This document shows positions 1-12,883 of a stretch of 64,000 bases of DNA, piece after piece (within the stretch, counting starts at the first letter, position 1; each line of letters starts with the position of its first letter). The notes beneath the pieces are model-generated. The model saw only the letters and a list, made by a program, of their open reading frames with translations. It had not been told where the DNA came from and ran no database searches. The stretch lies in contig CM049308.1 in NCBI GenBank assembly GCA_026874595.1, positions 23,834,367-23,898,366 of the forward strand, read 5' to 3'. The translations under genes and the position numbers were made by a program. The stretch is from Sipunculus nudus. Its lineage: Eukaryota > Annelida > Sipuncula > Golfingiida > Sipunculidae.

Positions 1-374
1 AATAGATATACAACAAAGGCTTTAATGGACTTCATATGAATAAAAAGCACTTTACTCTTTATTGATACAATCTTCTTTGATCGACACTGTAGTGTTTCCA
101 TGTTTCCCTTTAACTCTTACAAACAGAAACAGTGAATAATGTGTACTTGAATTTTTTTGCAAAGAACTTAATGGGTTTGCATTTAAAAGAATTTCCTGGT
201 TTTCGTGTTTCTTTTTTTTATAAAGGATTATGAGACATTCATATATGTTTGAGAGCGAGTATATAGCGATATTTGCCGCTTCCGCATGATATCCAGGAGC
301 CAGACATACAAAACATGCAAAACGTACAACACGCATTCCGCATGCCGCATTCCTTATATATACAATGAATCCAA

Positions 375-466
375 GCTTTTCGCGTCGGCTCCGAAGCGGA
401 AGGTTCTCGGTTCGAATCCGACCGAGTAGCGAAAATCGATTACTGGAAATCGATTTCAGATTAATG
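375..466 (+). repeat. tRNA-like fragment joined to a CGATTTCAGATTA motif
   Basis: GGTTCGAATCC (409-419) matches the RNA polymerase III B box (T-arm) consensus. It is followed by AAATCGATTTCAGATTA (448-464), the motif shared with the interspersed family elsewhere. No acceptor stem or full tRNA fold is visible, so it is more likely a SINE remnant than a tRNA gene. Confidence 0.3.
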
Positions 467-2424
467 ATGATGTCTCTGAAAACAGGGGTTGTTTGAAATT
501 AACGCCAAAACTGATTATATTTGACGAGACCTGCAAACGTGTCTATGAAAACTTGTCAAACGATAATAAGCGAGATTTGGATAAAAATGTTTTTAACTCA
601 GTCCCTTTTTACGCTAGAGGTCTAGTTTTTGCTACAGGTAGCATTTGACAAGATTTTAGTGACTTAGCTTTGAATTTGGTCAAATTTCGCGACATCTGCT
701 GTTAATCGAGAAGGAGCCAGATTTCACGAACATGCTCATGTCTCGTTGTCACGCTTCAATCTTAAGAGTTTTACCTAATCTAGTCTCGCCAAATCTCACC
801 CGTTTGACCAGAAATGAGCAAGCATTTGTGTCGTTTACAGATTTCTACTTGACAGGGCTGGCTACTATATCACGTTTGCATATTGTTAACTGTAAAGTTG
901 TTTTTTCTTTTTTTTATTTCAAGGACAAAGTATTTGGTTCAAACTTTAAAAAAATTAATAAAAATCGGTAATTACTGAAATTATGAAAGGAAATTTAATG
1001 GAAAGAAAGAAGTTACAATATTAAGTAAAGTGCAGATAACGCCTGGGCTAAAATTTTTATTTAATTCCTGTGAGCAGCTCATGAAATCCATCGTGCACGT
1101 CATATTGAATAATTCAGTCCTGGATAAAGAAAAATCTGAATTTCTGCAGCTGTTCATATATCAGACGTATTGAGGCTTACAGCAATGATTAAATACTAAT
1201 TTGGTCATCCCGAATCAATACTTTCCATTTGGTCAGTCTAAAAATAAATTGAAAATGAAATGCAAGGTCGCGTGTTATTTTATTACGGAAATAAATGCCC
1301 ACTGAACAATCTATTTACAGTTATGTAATCAAATGTAATGCTTAGGTCTTATACATTTGACAGGGGTTAATAGATCATATCCATTCTGAACCTGTTGGGA
1401 GCTTTTTTATATACATCTGTAATAATAGAGATTACTGATTGCCTCGAATATGTTATTTCAGCTGAGATTAAATCTTCTAGGTATTTTATTTACATGAACT
1501 CTGTTTTTTAGTGACTGAATACATGGATATGCCATATGTAGGTAAACTTTACAACATGTTTGTTAATAGATCTCCATTCAATTTTTATACCTATATACTT
1601 CAGAATATATAATAGATATTCATGTGGTTAACTTCAGTAGGTGTAAGGACAAAATAATTGCTGGTAGGTGGCCTTTGCACGGGCATTTATCTTGAACAAT
1701 TAATAACAAAATAGAGGAAAAAGTTAATAATAATAACTCCTAATTACAACTTCCTTATTAACCCTAAGAACTCCTAATTACAGCTTCTTATCAACTTGCT
1801 CAAAGAATTAAGAAATCAAAGCCAGCTATTCGCCTACCTTTTTTCAAGAATTTATGCGAATCCTTGCTTACTCTGCATACATATGAATAAACTTAGGCAA
1901 TTCCTTTTAAGAAAAGTCCTTATTATGCCTCTGCGACGGATATATGGGCTTGTATATTGAGCTGTTAGTAAACACAGCAGTGTTTTCAAATGGAAAAAAA
2001 ACATGTAATCTGAGGTGGGTGCTTTCATATGTGCGAAAGCCGACAGATTACTAGTTGCAAAACGCCCTTTGCATACCTCTTGTCATACTTGCCGCCAGAT
2101 ATGTGTTCGGGTTATTTTGGCGCCCCCTACCAACATTTATAATAAACGCATGATATAAAAGAAAAGAACGGGCAGCCTGTGTTGGGTGAGATTGACGTTT
2201 TCTTGCTTGTTTTTTTATAAATGATTCAGGGATTATCTTAAGTCAATAGACGTCAGGTACAGGACCCATTATGATTGCATGTGCAAGGTGGAGTATGGTC
2301 AGGCGTGCGGCGATTCGTTTGTGCCAACTGGGTCTTGTAGTGATGTTGGCACGAAAAAGTATACGGAGATGCACTGAGTGCAATTTTAAAGAGTTGGAAA
2401 AACCTGGAAACCACACAAATACAC

Positions 2425-2427
<3 letters not shown>

Positions 2428-2477
<50 letters not shown>
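2428..2477. repeat. (TA)n microsatellite
   Basis: Uninterrupted TA run of about 50 bases. Confidence 0.97.
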
Positions 2478-2481
<4 letters not shown>

Positions 2482-2801
2482 CAAAAACAGTGGCCGGACA
2501 TGCACAGTGCCGTATACACGGACACGTCGGTAGGTAGATGTATTTGGCACCATTTTACACACACGCTGTCTCATCGTATTACAGGGCCTTACACATCAAT
2601 GTAAAATAAATATTTTTTTAAATTCTTTGCAGTCACGTGTTTTGACCATGCGTGAGGTTATCGAGTAGAAGGGAAGAGAAACCTGTTCCGAAGTTAGTAA
2701 ACATTGTGGTTATTAATTTTTTTAATTTGCTATGTTTTACTTGACAAAATAGACAAGCTTCTTAAATCTTTTATATTTCAACAAAATCAGGTATAATAAT
2801 A

Positions 2802-2803
<2 letters not shown>

Positions 2804-2854
<51 letters not shown>
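2804..2854. repeat. (TAA)n microsatellite
   Basis: About 17 TAA units, with less regular TAA on both sides. Confidence 0.97.
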
Positions 2855-2857
<3 letters not shown>

Positions 2858-4734
2858 TAATTATAATAAAATAAACATTCTAAGTGATCTTTCTAGTGGA
2901 ATATAATGGACAGGGATTATATATGTTATATATCATCAATTCAATCATTTATCACTCTAAGTGCACTGGAATAATAATGTTCCTGTACAGGTCGGCCGGC
3001 GCCCACCTCTTTGACATGGTAATGAGGCTGGAGCAGAAAAAAGGTAGATCGGCCATTTTGAAAAACAAATCTTAATAATAAACAATCTAAGGAACCTTCA
3101 CTAATAAAAATATGTACAAAGCTTATGCAAAATCCCATCATGAAATGCTGTTATGCCACAAAGTAATATTTCATAAGGAAATTATTGATTAATATCACAG
3201 AATGCACTGTTGTGTGACTGTCTTGGTGGGCTTGTTTATGTTTATGATACAATATATCTTAAAACTTAATCGACTGATTTAAAAGAGAAAATCTGTGAAG
3301 TGTATCTTAGGAGACAGCGAGAGAGGGCATAATTTAACGCTGAAGGTATTTAAAATCTACCAGATATATAACTGCAGATGAGACATTTGTTCTGTTTATC
3401 CGAGATTTATGTCCATATAGATCCAATAAAATCTTTTGTGAGTCGAAGCAATGAAAATCAGGAATTTGCTTAAGATCATAGTGTTATGGCTTAATGGTGT
3501 TCAGTTTATTTCACAGTTTTTCCAGTTTAAATTCTTAAGTGTTAGCTTGACTTACAGCGTATCTGAAAAATGAACTTGTTCCATCCTAAAAGGTTGCATA
3601 TTCAAGGTTCAAAACACAGCAATGGTCTACAGGACTAGCAGTCCTATTTCATCAGTTTTTTTTCTGCAAATGCCGCCTGATTAATATTCTAAGTTATTTA
3701 TTTATATTCAAGCAAAAGTATTTCAGATCCGATTCTGTTGGCGTATACAATTTGGGTATGTTGAAATTGATTTCCTTGGTACTTAATGCATAAAACCTGT
3801 TTAGTGTTGAGAATATAAAAAAAAAAAACATGCGCCGTGGTGCTGCGATAGAAAAGGACCAACAGTGTCCAAAGACAGGACATTGGGACAAAATAAATAT
3901 TAGCAAGTGAAAGAAATACCTAGAACAAGACGAAAATGTACAGGGGTGCCGGAAATGCCAACGGACTTTATGCATGAGTAGTCTACAGAAGTTAGTAGAA
4001 AAACGAGAGACGCAAATTCGGGCAATTGTTTTGGTGTTAAAATCGATTTTTTGTTTCTATTTTCATATTTTAAATCCGCCCCTGTGGAGGAGACAGATTG
4101 ATTTCATGAATCAATAAAAATCACGGCAAAGGCCTAGACACTTTGCAATAGACATCGCCTCATTAACAAAATCATCTGGTCACGTGATAAAGGCTCGCAG
4201 GCCTTCTGCATGCTGATAAAGGATACGTGATGTTGCTGAAGACTTCTGATATAAAAGACTTCAAATGCTCTGATGTGAGATTCTTTGACATTTACTGTTC
4301 GGTGTCGGAAAATATTTTTTCTCTGTCTTTCGTATAGGAGTAAGAATTATGATTTGTGTCTGCTTACATATGCTATAGTCATCCAATGTTGGGCACAGGC
4401 AGGCGAGCTTTTGCCATGAGAGATTAACAAATATTACAAGATTTTCAAATATATCTTCGCTCACAAACAAGCTTGTGACCACTTATGTTAATATGGTGTT
4501 ATGAAACTAACCATGGCTTAGCCCTAATGCACGATGGCTGATATCTAGTATACGTTTTCCTAACATAACAATCATCCGAACTTTTTACAGTGAGTGTAAC
4601 TTATCCCATAGCCGTTCCTTTAGACCCGATCATTTGACCGTTATGTTATCTGAAAATGACACGATCACTCGACACGTAAAGCATTTTCACACCGATAATC
4701 CTGGTCAGATTAAACATATGGTTTAATGCTATGT

Positions 4735-5105
4735 TCCCAATTCGTTCCGGTGTCACCCTGATGTCAACCGAATGTCAACTCCGGTGATATTTACAACAGA
4801 GAACAAGGAGCTACGTGGCTTGCGGAGATCTCAACATCGGGGACTAAGCCGGAGACATCGGTGTTACCTCGTGAAACATCGTAATAACTTGATGGACTCC
4901 CGATGTTAACCGATGTCTAACGAAGTCTATGGATGGTTCCGGATGGTATTCCGATGTTATTTTTAGGTTATTCCAAATTTCCTGCGGTCTTCTCGATATT
5001 GTCTCAATTCTTGATCTCCTCCCTGTTTTCCCGATGTTTCTCGATCATTTCCGACGTGATTCCCGATGTTAAGCCGATGGTACTTAACGCCTCGCTGTCC
5101 AGTGT
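4735..5105. repeat. Degenerate repeat rich in CCGATGTT / AACATCGG
   Basis: The octamer CCGATGTT and near variants recur in both orientations, for instance ACATCGG, CCCGATGTTAACCGATGTC, TTCCGATGTTA and CCCGATGTTAAGCCGATGG. CpG is frequent, unlike the flanks. No meaningful reading frame. It looks like a decayed interspersed element. Confidence 0.5.
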
Positions 5106-6379
5106 GTTAATTCAATAAAAAATTCAAGATCTATCATCAATATCATGAAAAACGGGTGGACGTTAAACAGATGATAAAGTATATATTCTGTCGTACCTGT
5201 ATGACATTTGATACACTGGCATGTAATAATTTTTATGTAGGGATTTATTATTGTTAATGTATGAGGAAAGTAACTGGCATTCTGTTGTGATCAAGATATA
5301 TTAGGCCTAACAATGTTGATTGCTGTACCTCAATTCATCCGAAGGTATAGCCTTTATATAGAAATTGATGTAATCTAATTAATGATTATACATAAGGATA
5401 ATATGAGCTATACAGATGAATGGTTTCGGCTTTGTAAAACTACAATTATATATTTATATCAGTTTTCTAAATCTTCTGTAGGTGGTCTTATTAACACTGA
5501 TAACACAGTTACTTAGCTCTAGGCATAATCAAATGATGACATTAGACTCCCCCCCCCCTTATATATCCGAATAATAAAGCAATGATAAATGGGATAAAGA
5601 AGATAAGGGATGAGGTATAATTAATTTAGAGATAACACATCTGAGTAACAGAATGAAAAAAGATGGAAGCTCATTGTTGTCAGTCGTGCCAGCCTTCGGA
5701 ATATTCAAGCAGCGTTTATCTTTACCCTAGAAAGTTTTCATGCTTATCCAATTACCAATTTATTTTGCCCTCCTAGTTCAGCTTAATTTAAATGGCCTTC
5801 ATTATTACTTCTGATGGACTATGCAAAATGTATTTATGATGCTTCTGTTAATTCAGTGGCGACAAAAGACTCGAGTTCACAATTCACTAATTAATCGTCA
5901 ATTTGTGATTCGTGACCTAACGCACAATTTAGATAACAAAGAAACTGACAATGGCGAAACAGAAAGCGACTGCCCTTTGAGTAATGAAAATGTCCCTGCA
6001 ATCAATTAGCTGATGTGATTAACAAGTCTTGTGGGTAGCTGGAAGCTACTAAGGCGGAACAGAAGCCAAAAGGAACCTAATATGACAGCCATTGGATTTA
6101 CAGATAAAAACACTTAATTAAATTTAAATAATTTTCAATCTTTAAACTGCTCCAATCTTACATTGACAGAGTTCATGTTATAAAAGATGTCACTGAGTTA
6201 TGTTATATGGTTTTATTTCGCATCAAGTGGTACTCCAGCTAGACAGTTTTCAGCACATTTAACGCGTCAAATGGTGCCGGGAATAAGAAAAAATAGTATA
6301 CTAAAGGATAGTAGGATTTTTATGTAGCAGTATCATTTGAATCCCAGTAGGGACCAGCTAGGTTTTTAAACACTCCATC

Positions 6380-7240
6380 CCATCATTCCACGAGTGCGTG
6401 ATCCTCCAGGCGAATGTGCTAACGGGAGCTACTTAAAGTTGAGAAAAAAAGGCGCGCATTTCCAGGAAACGCGATGCATCCTGGGACGAGCCCGCCAGGA
6501 AGCGATGCTATCGTTTGGTCCCAGGTGTTTTGCGCGGGCCGACCATCACCGCCATCGATTAAGTGGATGATTTCGATGTTCAACATGCTCATTCATGGCT
6601 CTAAATGCTATTAGCGAATTGGCCGGGCCAGACACGACGGCGGTTGCGGTCCAAAACTGCCAGCTTCCTAAACAAATAAGATGTCATCTGTCTTCACTGG
6701 GTAGTGAGGAGGCAGCGGCGATTAGCAAATGGTTGCCAGTGAAGCTCTTTTCATCTGGCTCTCTCACCAGCCTCCCCATTTTAATCACAACCTGGCGGGT
6801 GTAAGAAAGTAATAGCGACTTGATGGACCATAATAAACTAAGTGACAATTTATCATGAGTTGACGCGGGTAAAGTCAAAACGACTCTTTCTTGTCAAGAG
6901 TGAGCGGAATCACTGCTTGCGGGCGGACAAAAGGCACACTGGGCTGTCCGCGTGGCGAAAGGCCAACGGGACGGGTACATTTCAAATGAGCAAATGGGAA
7001 GGACTATTATTTTTATCACGCCAGTTTCGGGGAATTTGTGAAAATTGATCGCTATAAAATGAATGAACTCTCTTAATGGTAACAAGATTCACACCGCATC
7101 CGTCTCTGGCTCCGTGCAATTCTGGAATGAACAGTTAAGGCTGCAGAGGTGATCGCTCTTATCCCTTCGACAAACTGTATCCATCGCTCAGTAATCGGAC
7201 ACCCCAACCCGAATCATCCGCCGTCTACAACATTGTCAGT
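6380..7240. promoter_or_regulatory. GC-richer island, candidate enhancer upstream of the homeobox gene
   Basis: The stretch lacks microsatellites, is much richer in GC and CpG than its flanks, and has no convincing reading frame. It holds a forkhead-type TAAACAAAT (6669-6677), ATCGATTA (6554-6561) and several ATTA cores. It starts about 5 kb before the promoter. Conservation cannot be seen from one sequence. Confidence 0.3.
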
Positions 7241-9439
7241 AGCAATAACATAAATTGGGGTTATTTATTAAAGGTTCCGGCAACATCCTTCGACACAAAA
7301 AAAAAACAACGCAAAAATGAAATGAAATACATACTAATTTGTTAATTGTTCTCATAATTTAAACAGAGTAAAAGTAGTTTCAATTTTCTTGTGCATGATT
7401 TGCTTAGCTGTGTTCATAAATAGTTTATTGGGCATATTATTAGTTCCTTTATTATACCTTACATTAGGTGTATTTTGGCGGCCTATTACATGTATGGGGC
7501 ATTGTTTAGAGAACCATAGGTATCCATTATACCAGGTATACTCATGTCTCCAGTGTCATTCATGTATATTATCATATCAGAAATCTTCAATGTATATTAA
7601 ATTATATATTATTATTCCTCGTATTTTTTTGTTTTGTTTGTAACGTACGTCTAGGAATATAGAAATTGCCATATAGTTGTTCAGGTTTGTTAGTACATAC
7701 TCATTTTGGTCAAAAATGATGGCCTACAAATTAGGTTTAATTCAAACTATGAGGACGTCATTAAATTTATAACATCTCAATATGTCTCTCCATATTAAAG
7801 TTATGACTTCTGGTCAAAAATAATCCAAGATACTGCTGTTCACCTTATTTGGAAATAGATATTTAGGAACATTTCTCTTGTGCATTCAGACAATATTCAA
7901 TTAATTAAGGATTAACAGATTCAAGAATGTCATTTTAGCAGGAATTGATATTAACAGAAAAGTATAGCTCTCTTCCCAAGGGAAATAGAGCCCTTTTTCC
8001 TCACAAAGGAAATATAAGTGCTTAAAATTATGTATGATTCATTCTTTTACTCATTTTATTTTTTCCTCATAGTATTTTTAATATTAGTTTCATATATTTT
8101 CATGTCACAGGGAATTCAATGCCCAATAAATGTTTATTTGAGTTTTGAGGTAATGCCAATTCATTTTTTTAAAGTAGGGTATGTCTTTACATAAAAAATT
8201 TGGCAGTAGGACCAGTTAATGTTCTAACGTCCTTGAAACTATAAAATTATTTTGGATGATTATCATTTCCCTGTTTAGTTAATCAAAACAGACATGTGTT
8301 TTGTTTGTGGGGTGAGTAAATCTGAGGGGGTAGGAGCAATCCAAAGAAGTACTGAAAGAAGACCTCCTCCCTCTATTGTGGCAATCCCCCCCCCCCCACG
8401 CACACACCCCCCTACCCACCCTACTTGTGACCAAGAGAACATAAACCACCTCCCAATATAGCAAAATTGTCTTCAACGGCGTCACAGATTATGGAGTATG
8501 TATTTTAGTTATATTAGCCGATTTTCGATACTTCATTTTTTGTTATTTAAATGTGATTCTAAATCACCTCCATAACGAACATTAAGCAAAACACTGAATA
8601 ATGTAAGCTAATCTTAATAGCGATTCATTGGGAGAAGTGACACCTATAATGCCTGTTAATATGAGATGAACATTTGCCTGAGATTTTGAGGAAAAAATAT
8701 GCAGATTCTATTTAAACTATCTGGGTGACGGAATTTTCTCTCAACCCCTACGTAAAAAATCTCCTTTTATTTCCCTTAAATGGGGAGGTGAAAGGTACCT
8801 TATTACCCACCAAAAACTAGTTTATTAATCCCCCCTAAGACATTCATGAAAAGATTTTTTGGATGTAGTCATGAATTTCCTATTTATGCATCCAGGAGGC
8901 CTCAATCGTTATATTTTTCGAAAATTCAATTTAATAAATAATGAAATGATAAAATTCGTCATTGGTTCTCCTATTTATGTCGCCCGTTCTGCACACTCGC
9001 AATGGTTGTAAATTAACTGCCAATGTCCTGGATACAAATGAATATATGTGTGTACACAGGGCTCGAAATCAGTGGAGTTTGCCAGCAGATTTAAGGGATG
9101 TCCGGCAAAATTTGATTGGCGCGCGGTCCTTTTAGTTAGTTTTTCAAGGTTTGATCTAAAACACGCATATTTTTTTTCACGGTATCGGGGGTTTTAGTTA
9201 ACTAATATGTGTGCGACGCTATCTTGATGTATATATAGTCGTTCTAATATATTAAGAGAGATAGAAACACATATAAAAATATGAGAGACAGACCGACAAA
9301 CATTAGAAGATGGAGACAGAGGAGTAGAAAGATTGATCAAGAAACAGGGGATAAAAGCAACATTCGACTTCACTGTTATAGCGAGAATTCCTTAGGAAAA
9401 ATATAGATTAAAAAATAATAACAGGCCTGGAAGGGAAAT

Positions 9440-9720
9440 GTAGATATAAAGACATCACATATGGTCTTCTGCCCGGACGGTCACCGCGCATGCGCATGGA
9501 GTTCTGGTTACCCATAACCTGTCAATCAGAATCCATTAGGCTGCGTTCATTAAACCCAGTGAGGATCACACAGACATTCGCAGCGTCCAACCTCTTGGCC
9601 CGGGTTGTCATTTCTGGCAACTCCACTTGTGCGCTTCTGCCGTTTACCGCTGACAGCCCATTTGAATGCCACTAGAACAGACAACATTTGTTTTTTAAGC
9701 GTTGCCTTGACATGCACGTG
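9440..9720. promoter_or_regulatory. Small GC-richer island, candidate regulatory element
   Basis: Unique sequence of raised GC between AT-rich flanks, 2.5 kb before the promoter. No clear reading frame or site cluster, so support is weak. Confidence 0.2.
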
Positions 9721-9973
9721 ACGTTTACTAATAGTAAGAGCCCCTGGATATAAAGAAATTATTCACTTTTTACTTCATATTTCAAGCTTCATGTGGAAGC
9801 AGCATTAGGGGGCTGCCAATAATCTTATATAAGCTGGAACCCTTCTGTTTTTTTTCTCCGCGTGGTGGCGTTACTTGATGTCACTGTTGCTGGCGTTTGG
9901 TGCTTTTTTTCCCTTCGCATGGGCGATGAAGTAATGAATTTGCTCTTTTCCTGTTGACGAGTTGAAAAAGTTA

Positions 9974-9975
<2 letters not shown>

Positions 9976-10032
<57 letters not shown>
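9976..10032. repeat. (TA)n microsatellite
   Basis: Uninterrupted TA run of about 57 bases. Confidence 0.97.
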
Positions 10033-10037
<5 letters not shown>

Positions 10038-10113
10038 TTTTATTACATTAGACTATCGTCTTCACTTTGTATTTAGGCATTAGCTCTATTTCTTGTGACC
10101 AAATCAAATTTAA

Positions 10114-10115
<2 letters not shown>

Positions 10116-10164
<49 letters not shown>

Positions 10165-10167
10165 ATA
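10116..10167. repeat. (TA)n(TG)n compound microsatellite
   Basis: TA run changing into GT at about 10150. Confidence 0.96.
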
Positions 10168-10975
10168 AATATAAAGAGATACATGTAGGAAAGAGCGAAA
10201 GGTTCATTTCTAGACTCACTATCATATTAGTAATATCAGTGATTCAGTGATTTTAAATTTTAACTTGCAGTTCCAGGGTATTATTAATTGAACCTTCTGA
10301 CACATGCCTCATGATACTTAAGTATTACAATAGTTTCCCATGTCAGTGAAACAGTGTATTATTATTTCAAGAATAACATCGACACCGTTCCAACAGTAAG
10401 TGTGCTTTAAGTGTTTGGTTTCTTTGGTTTTAATGTAATTAAATGCGGGAGAGAAATGAAACCCCATAGCACAGACACACAAATATAATTTTTTTTGGTA
10501 ATTAGCTACACAAGAACAGTTAGAAAATAATTTAAAAGAAATAATAAAACCAAAAGTTAATATTGTATTTTGTCCAGAAAGACACGAAGGAACCTATATA
10601 AGTAAAGTTTTAGGATAAGTATTTTCTAAGAGGAAAACCAATTTACATGCTTCCATTGTTGTTCCACAAATCTCTGAGATGGGCGTATTTTATTTGAGTC
10701 AGGGTGTAACAGGTTTAATATCACAGCATAGAAACAGAAATGAAAACGAAGTGAAACTGTATAAAATACTTAGGTGTTTATGTATGCTTATCAATTCATA
10801 CTATAAAATATAATTAAAATATCTATATTTCACCTATACTCATTGTGTTTAGGTTAATATTATCATTGTTATGTCATCAGGCAACAGGCTGGTAATCTTT
10901 TATTAGCACAGCTATACATTCGCTTAAATAAAAGATTTACCTAAGAAACCGGTGAGAATGTTGAAACAATCTCCG

Positions 10976-10976
<1 letters not shown>

Positions 10977-11044
<68 letters not shown>
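10977..11044. repeat. (TA)n microsatellite
   Basis: Uninterrupted TA run of about 68 bases; a 100-codon minus-strand open frame here is an artefact of it. Confidence 0.97.
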
Positions 11045-11048
<4 letters not shown>

Positions 11049-11334
11049 TAAAGAGATGTAAGATGTAAGTACAAAGATAGGGTCTTTCTGAAAGTATGCT
11101 CGTTCATGAAGGAATCCTTATGATCCCCAAATAAATGATATATTGATGTTAATGGAGCACAAATAGTGTAAATGACAATATAATTTGTTAATTTGCTATA
11201 CACACAAGCGCACATGACATTATAGCTTGTTATTGCACAATTCCGAAGGTATAAAAAAGGAAATTTAAAGAATGCCAAGACACAAAGAATGTAAATTTCT
11301 TATGAAAATATATATTTTGAGTATAGACATATAA

Positions 11335-11352
11335 TGTGTGTGTGTGTGTGTG
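11335..11352. repeat. Short (TG)n microsatellite
   Basis: Nine TG units. Confidence 0.9.
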
Positions 11353-12053
11353 AGTAGCGACAGAGATTGCGCATTTTGTTACCTGTTTACACTAATGCTT
11401 GTCCAGCTATACAAGGCTCTGCATTTAAATCAAATTTAGGGGTTCTCGTTTTTCTGCTTTGTGATTGTTATCTGAGATATGATAACTTGTTATAGGGTAG
11501 TGAAAAGCCTAACAAAAGCATTTGGTCTTGGAAGAACAGGTGAAACTGGCAACATTCGTGAACAGTCAGAGACCACGTGGTACGTAATCGGACGGACAAA
11601 GATCGTTCACCACAGGTAGTCTATTGTTGTGACCAATCGGGGTGATGAAATTACATGTATATTGGCCAATTCTGACAAAATCGGACCCCTTAAGAAAATC
11701 CCCAGGGTCATAGGTCATGCATGCTTAATATCTTATCTGAAAATGGGTGTCGCATAAAGTATACGATTCCTAATACTTGTTGCCAGGTAGTTATCAAGGC
11801 CCCATCAGTGTCAGTATTAAGTCAGCAACTTTTCACCGTCGTCGCCCGGACATACCTGCACCATTTAAGTTATAATGAGATGAAACAGCAGACACTCTTT
11901 TGGGATAATATATGCATTGTCCAACGGCACGGTAAGACATCATCTTGAGCAGACGACACACGCATACGGTCGTCTACCACGCCTCCAGTGAAAGGCCGCG
12001 CGCAGGCGTTCCATTGAGCGGCAGCCTGCCACTGCGTCTCGCTGTCACTCTCT

Positions 12054-12125
12054 CCGCCCCGTGTCATTCATTGGTTGGTTCCGGCTTGTCACCATATAAT
12101 CATATTCAATAATAAGTCATAGCTG
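12054..12125 (+). promoter_or_regulatory. Putative core promoter of the Msxlx-like gene
   Basis: A GC box (CCGCCCC, 12054-12060), an inverted CCAAT box (ATTGG, 12070-12074) and a TATA-like box (TATAA, 12095-12099) occur in the canonical order 145-190 bases before the ATG. They would place the start of transcription near 12120-12130 and give a 5' UTR of roughly 120 bases. The stretch 11950-12060 is unusually GC-rich for the window. Each motif is short, so this stays a prediction. Confidence 0.4.
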
Positions 12126-12243
12126 TTTATAGCTTTTATTGAAGGCTGCTTGCTTTTCCGCTGTACTCACCTACAGTTGTGCAAGGTGTGAACTGCAAAG
12201 TGAAATCACGTGCGCGCGGAGTTTAAAGCCTGTCCCGCTAAGG

Positions 12244-12883
12244 ATGGCTTCGTCTCCGGTCAGTAAGTGCTCGCTACCAGAGGATCAAACCAAAGCAACA
12301 CCTGACATGGTGGTTGCTCAGCAAAACTGGCAAGATATGAAGAAACATTTTGAACATTACGGACTTGTGCCATGGGGTTATTTGTATCCTTACTCAGTTT
12401 GGGGGAATTTAACCTCCAGTCCAACATCATACGGACGGGGTGTCCCCCTGCCTGACATGCCCCGAGAAGACATGACGTTAGCAGGGAACTTCAGCGCTAA
12501 AAATGCAGGTATCCACGGAGGTTTTCTCAGGTTTCAGCTTCCAAGAGACTTCAAATCGGTCATGTGGCCTCAAATAAACGGTGGTAGTATTAGCGGATGT
12601 AATAGTCACGAAGGCAAAATCACTACCTCAAAAATCACCAAATTCACCATTGATGAAATCCTCGGCCAACCTAGCTCTGAAGACAGTGAAAAACCTAAAG
12701 ACTTATCGGTTAGCAGTAGCCGTGATGGACACTCTCTGGCCAAAGATATACAAAGTCCGCTACCCCTAGGGGTTGGGGAGGACCCCCTACCCTTATCACA
12801 CCACAGTACAGACAGGACAGAATGTCCACAAGAAGATTATTCCTGGTTGCAATGCACAAGATATCGTCCACCAAAATTACCAA
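12244..12883 (+). CDS. Msxlx: Exon 1 of the Msxlx-like gene (N-terminal repressor region)
   Basis: This exon encodes residues 1-213 plus the first base of codon 214. The ATG at 12244 is the first ATG in a reading frame open from about 12139 and has a good start context (A at -3, G at +4). The exon ends at a strong donor, CAA|GTAAGT, with the GT at 12884-12885, leaving phase 1. It carries the aromatic patch rich in F, Y and W (36-53), the eh1 motif FTIDEIL (134-140), the PKDLS motif (151-155) and a Ser/acid-rich linker. Reading on past the donor gives only 15 more codons before a stop, which supports the splice site. Confidence 0.85.

Larger units (their letters stand above)
1..4734. other. 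Gene-poor AT-rich stretch
   Basis: Apart from the tRNA-like fragment at 375-466 and the TA and TAA arrays, I see only AT-rich unique sequence. Its open frames are short and without known domains. Confidence 0.6.
7241..11950. other. AT-rich upstream region
   Basis: It contains a C-rich tract (8386-8420), the small island at 9440-9720 and several TA arrays. No gene was recognised. Confidence 0.6.

Noticed and set aside
12139-12243. Upstream extension of exon 1 from a TTG
   Set aside because: There is no ATG between 12139 and 12244 in this frame. The extension overlaps the likely 5' UTR just after the TATA-like box, so 12244 is preferred.
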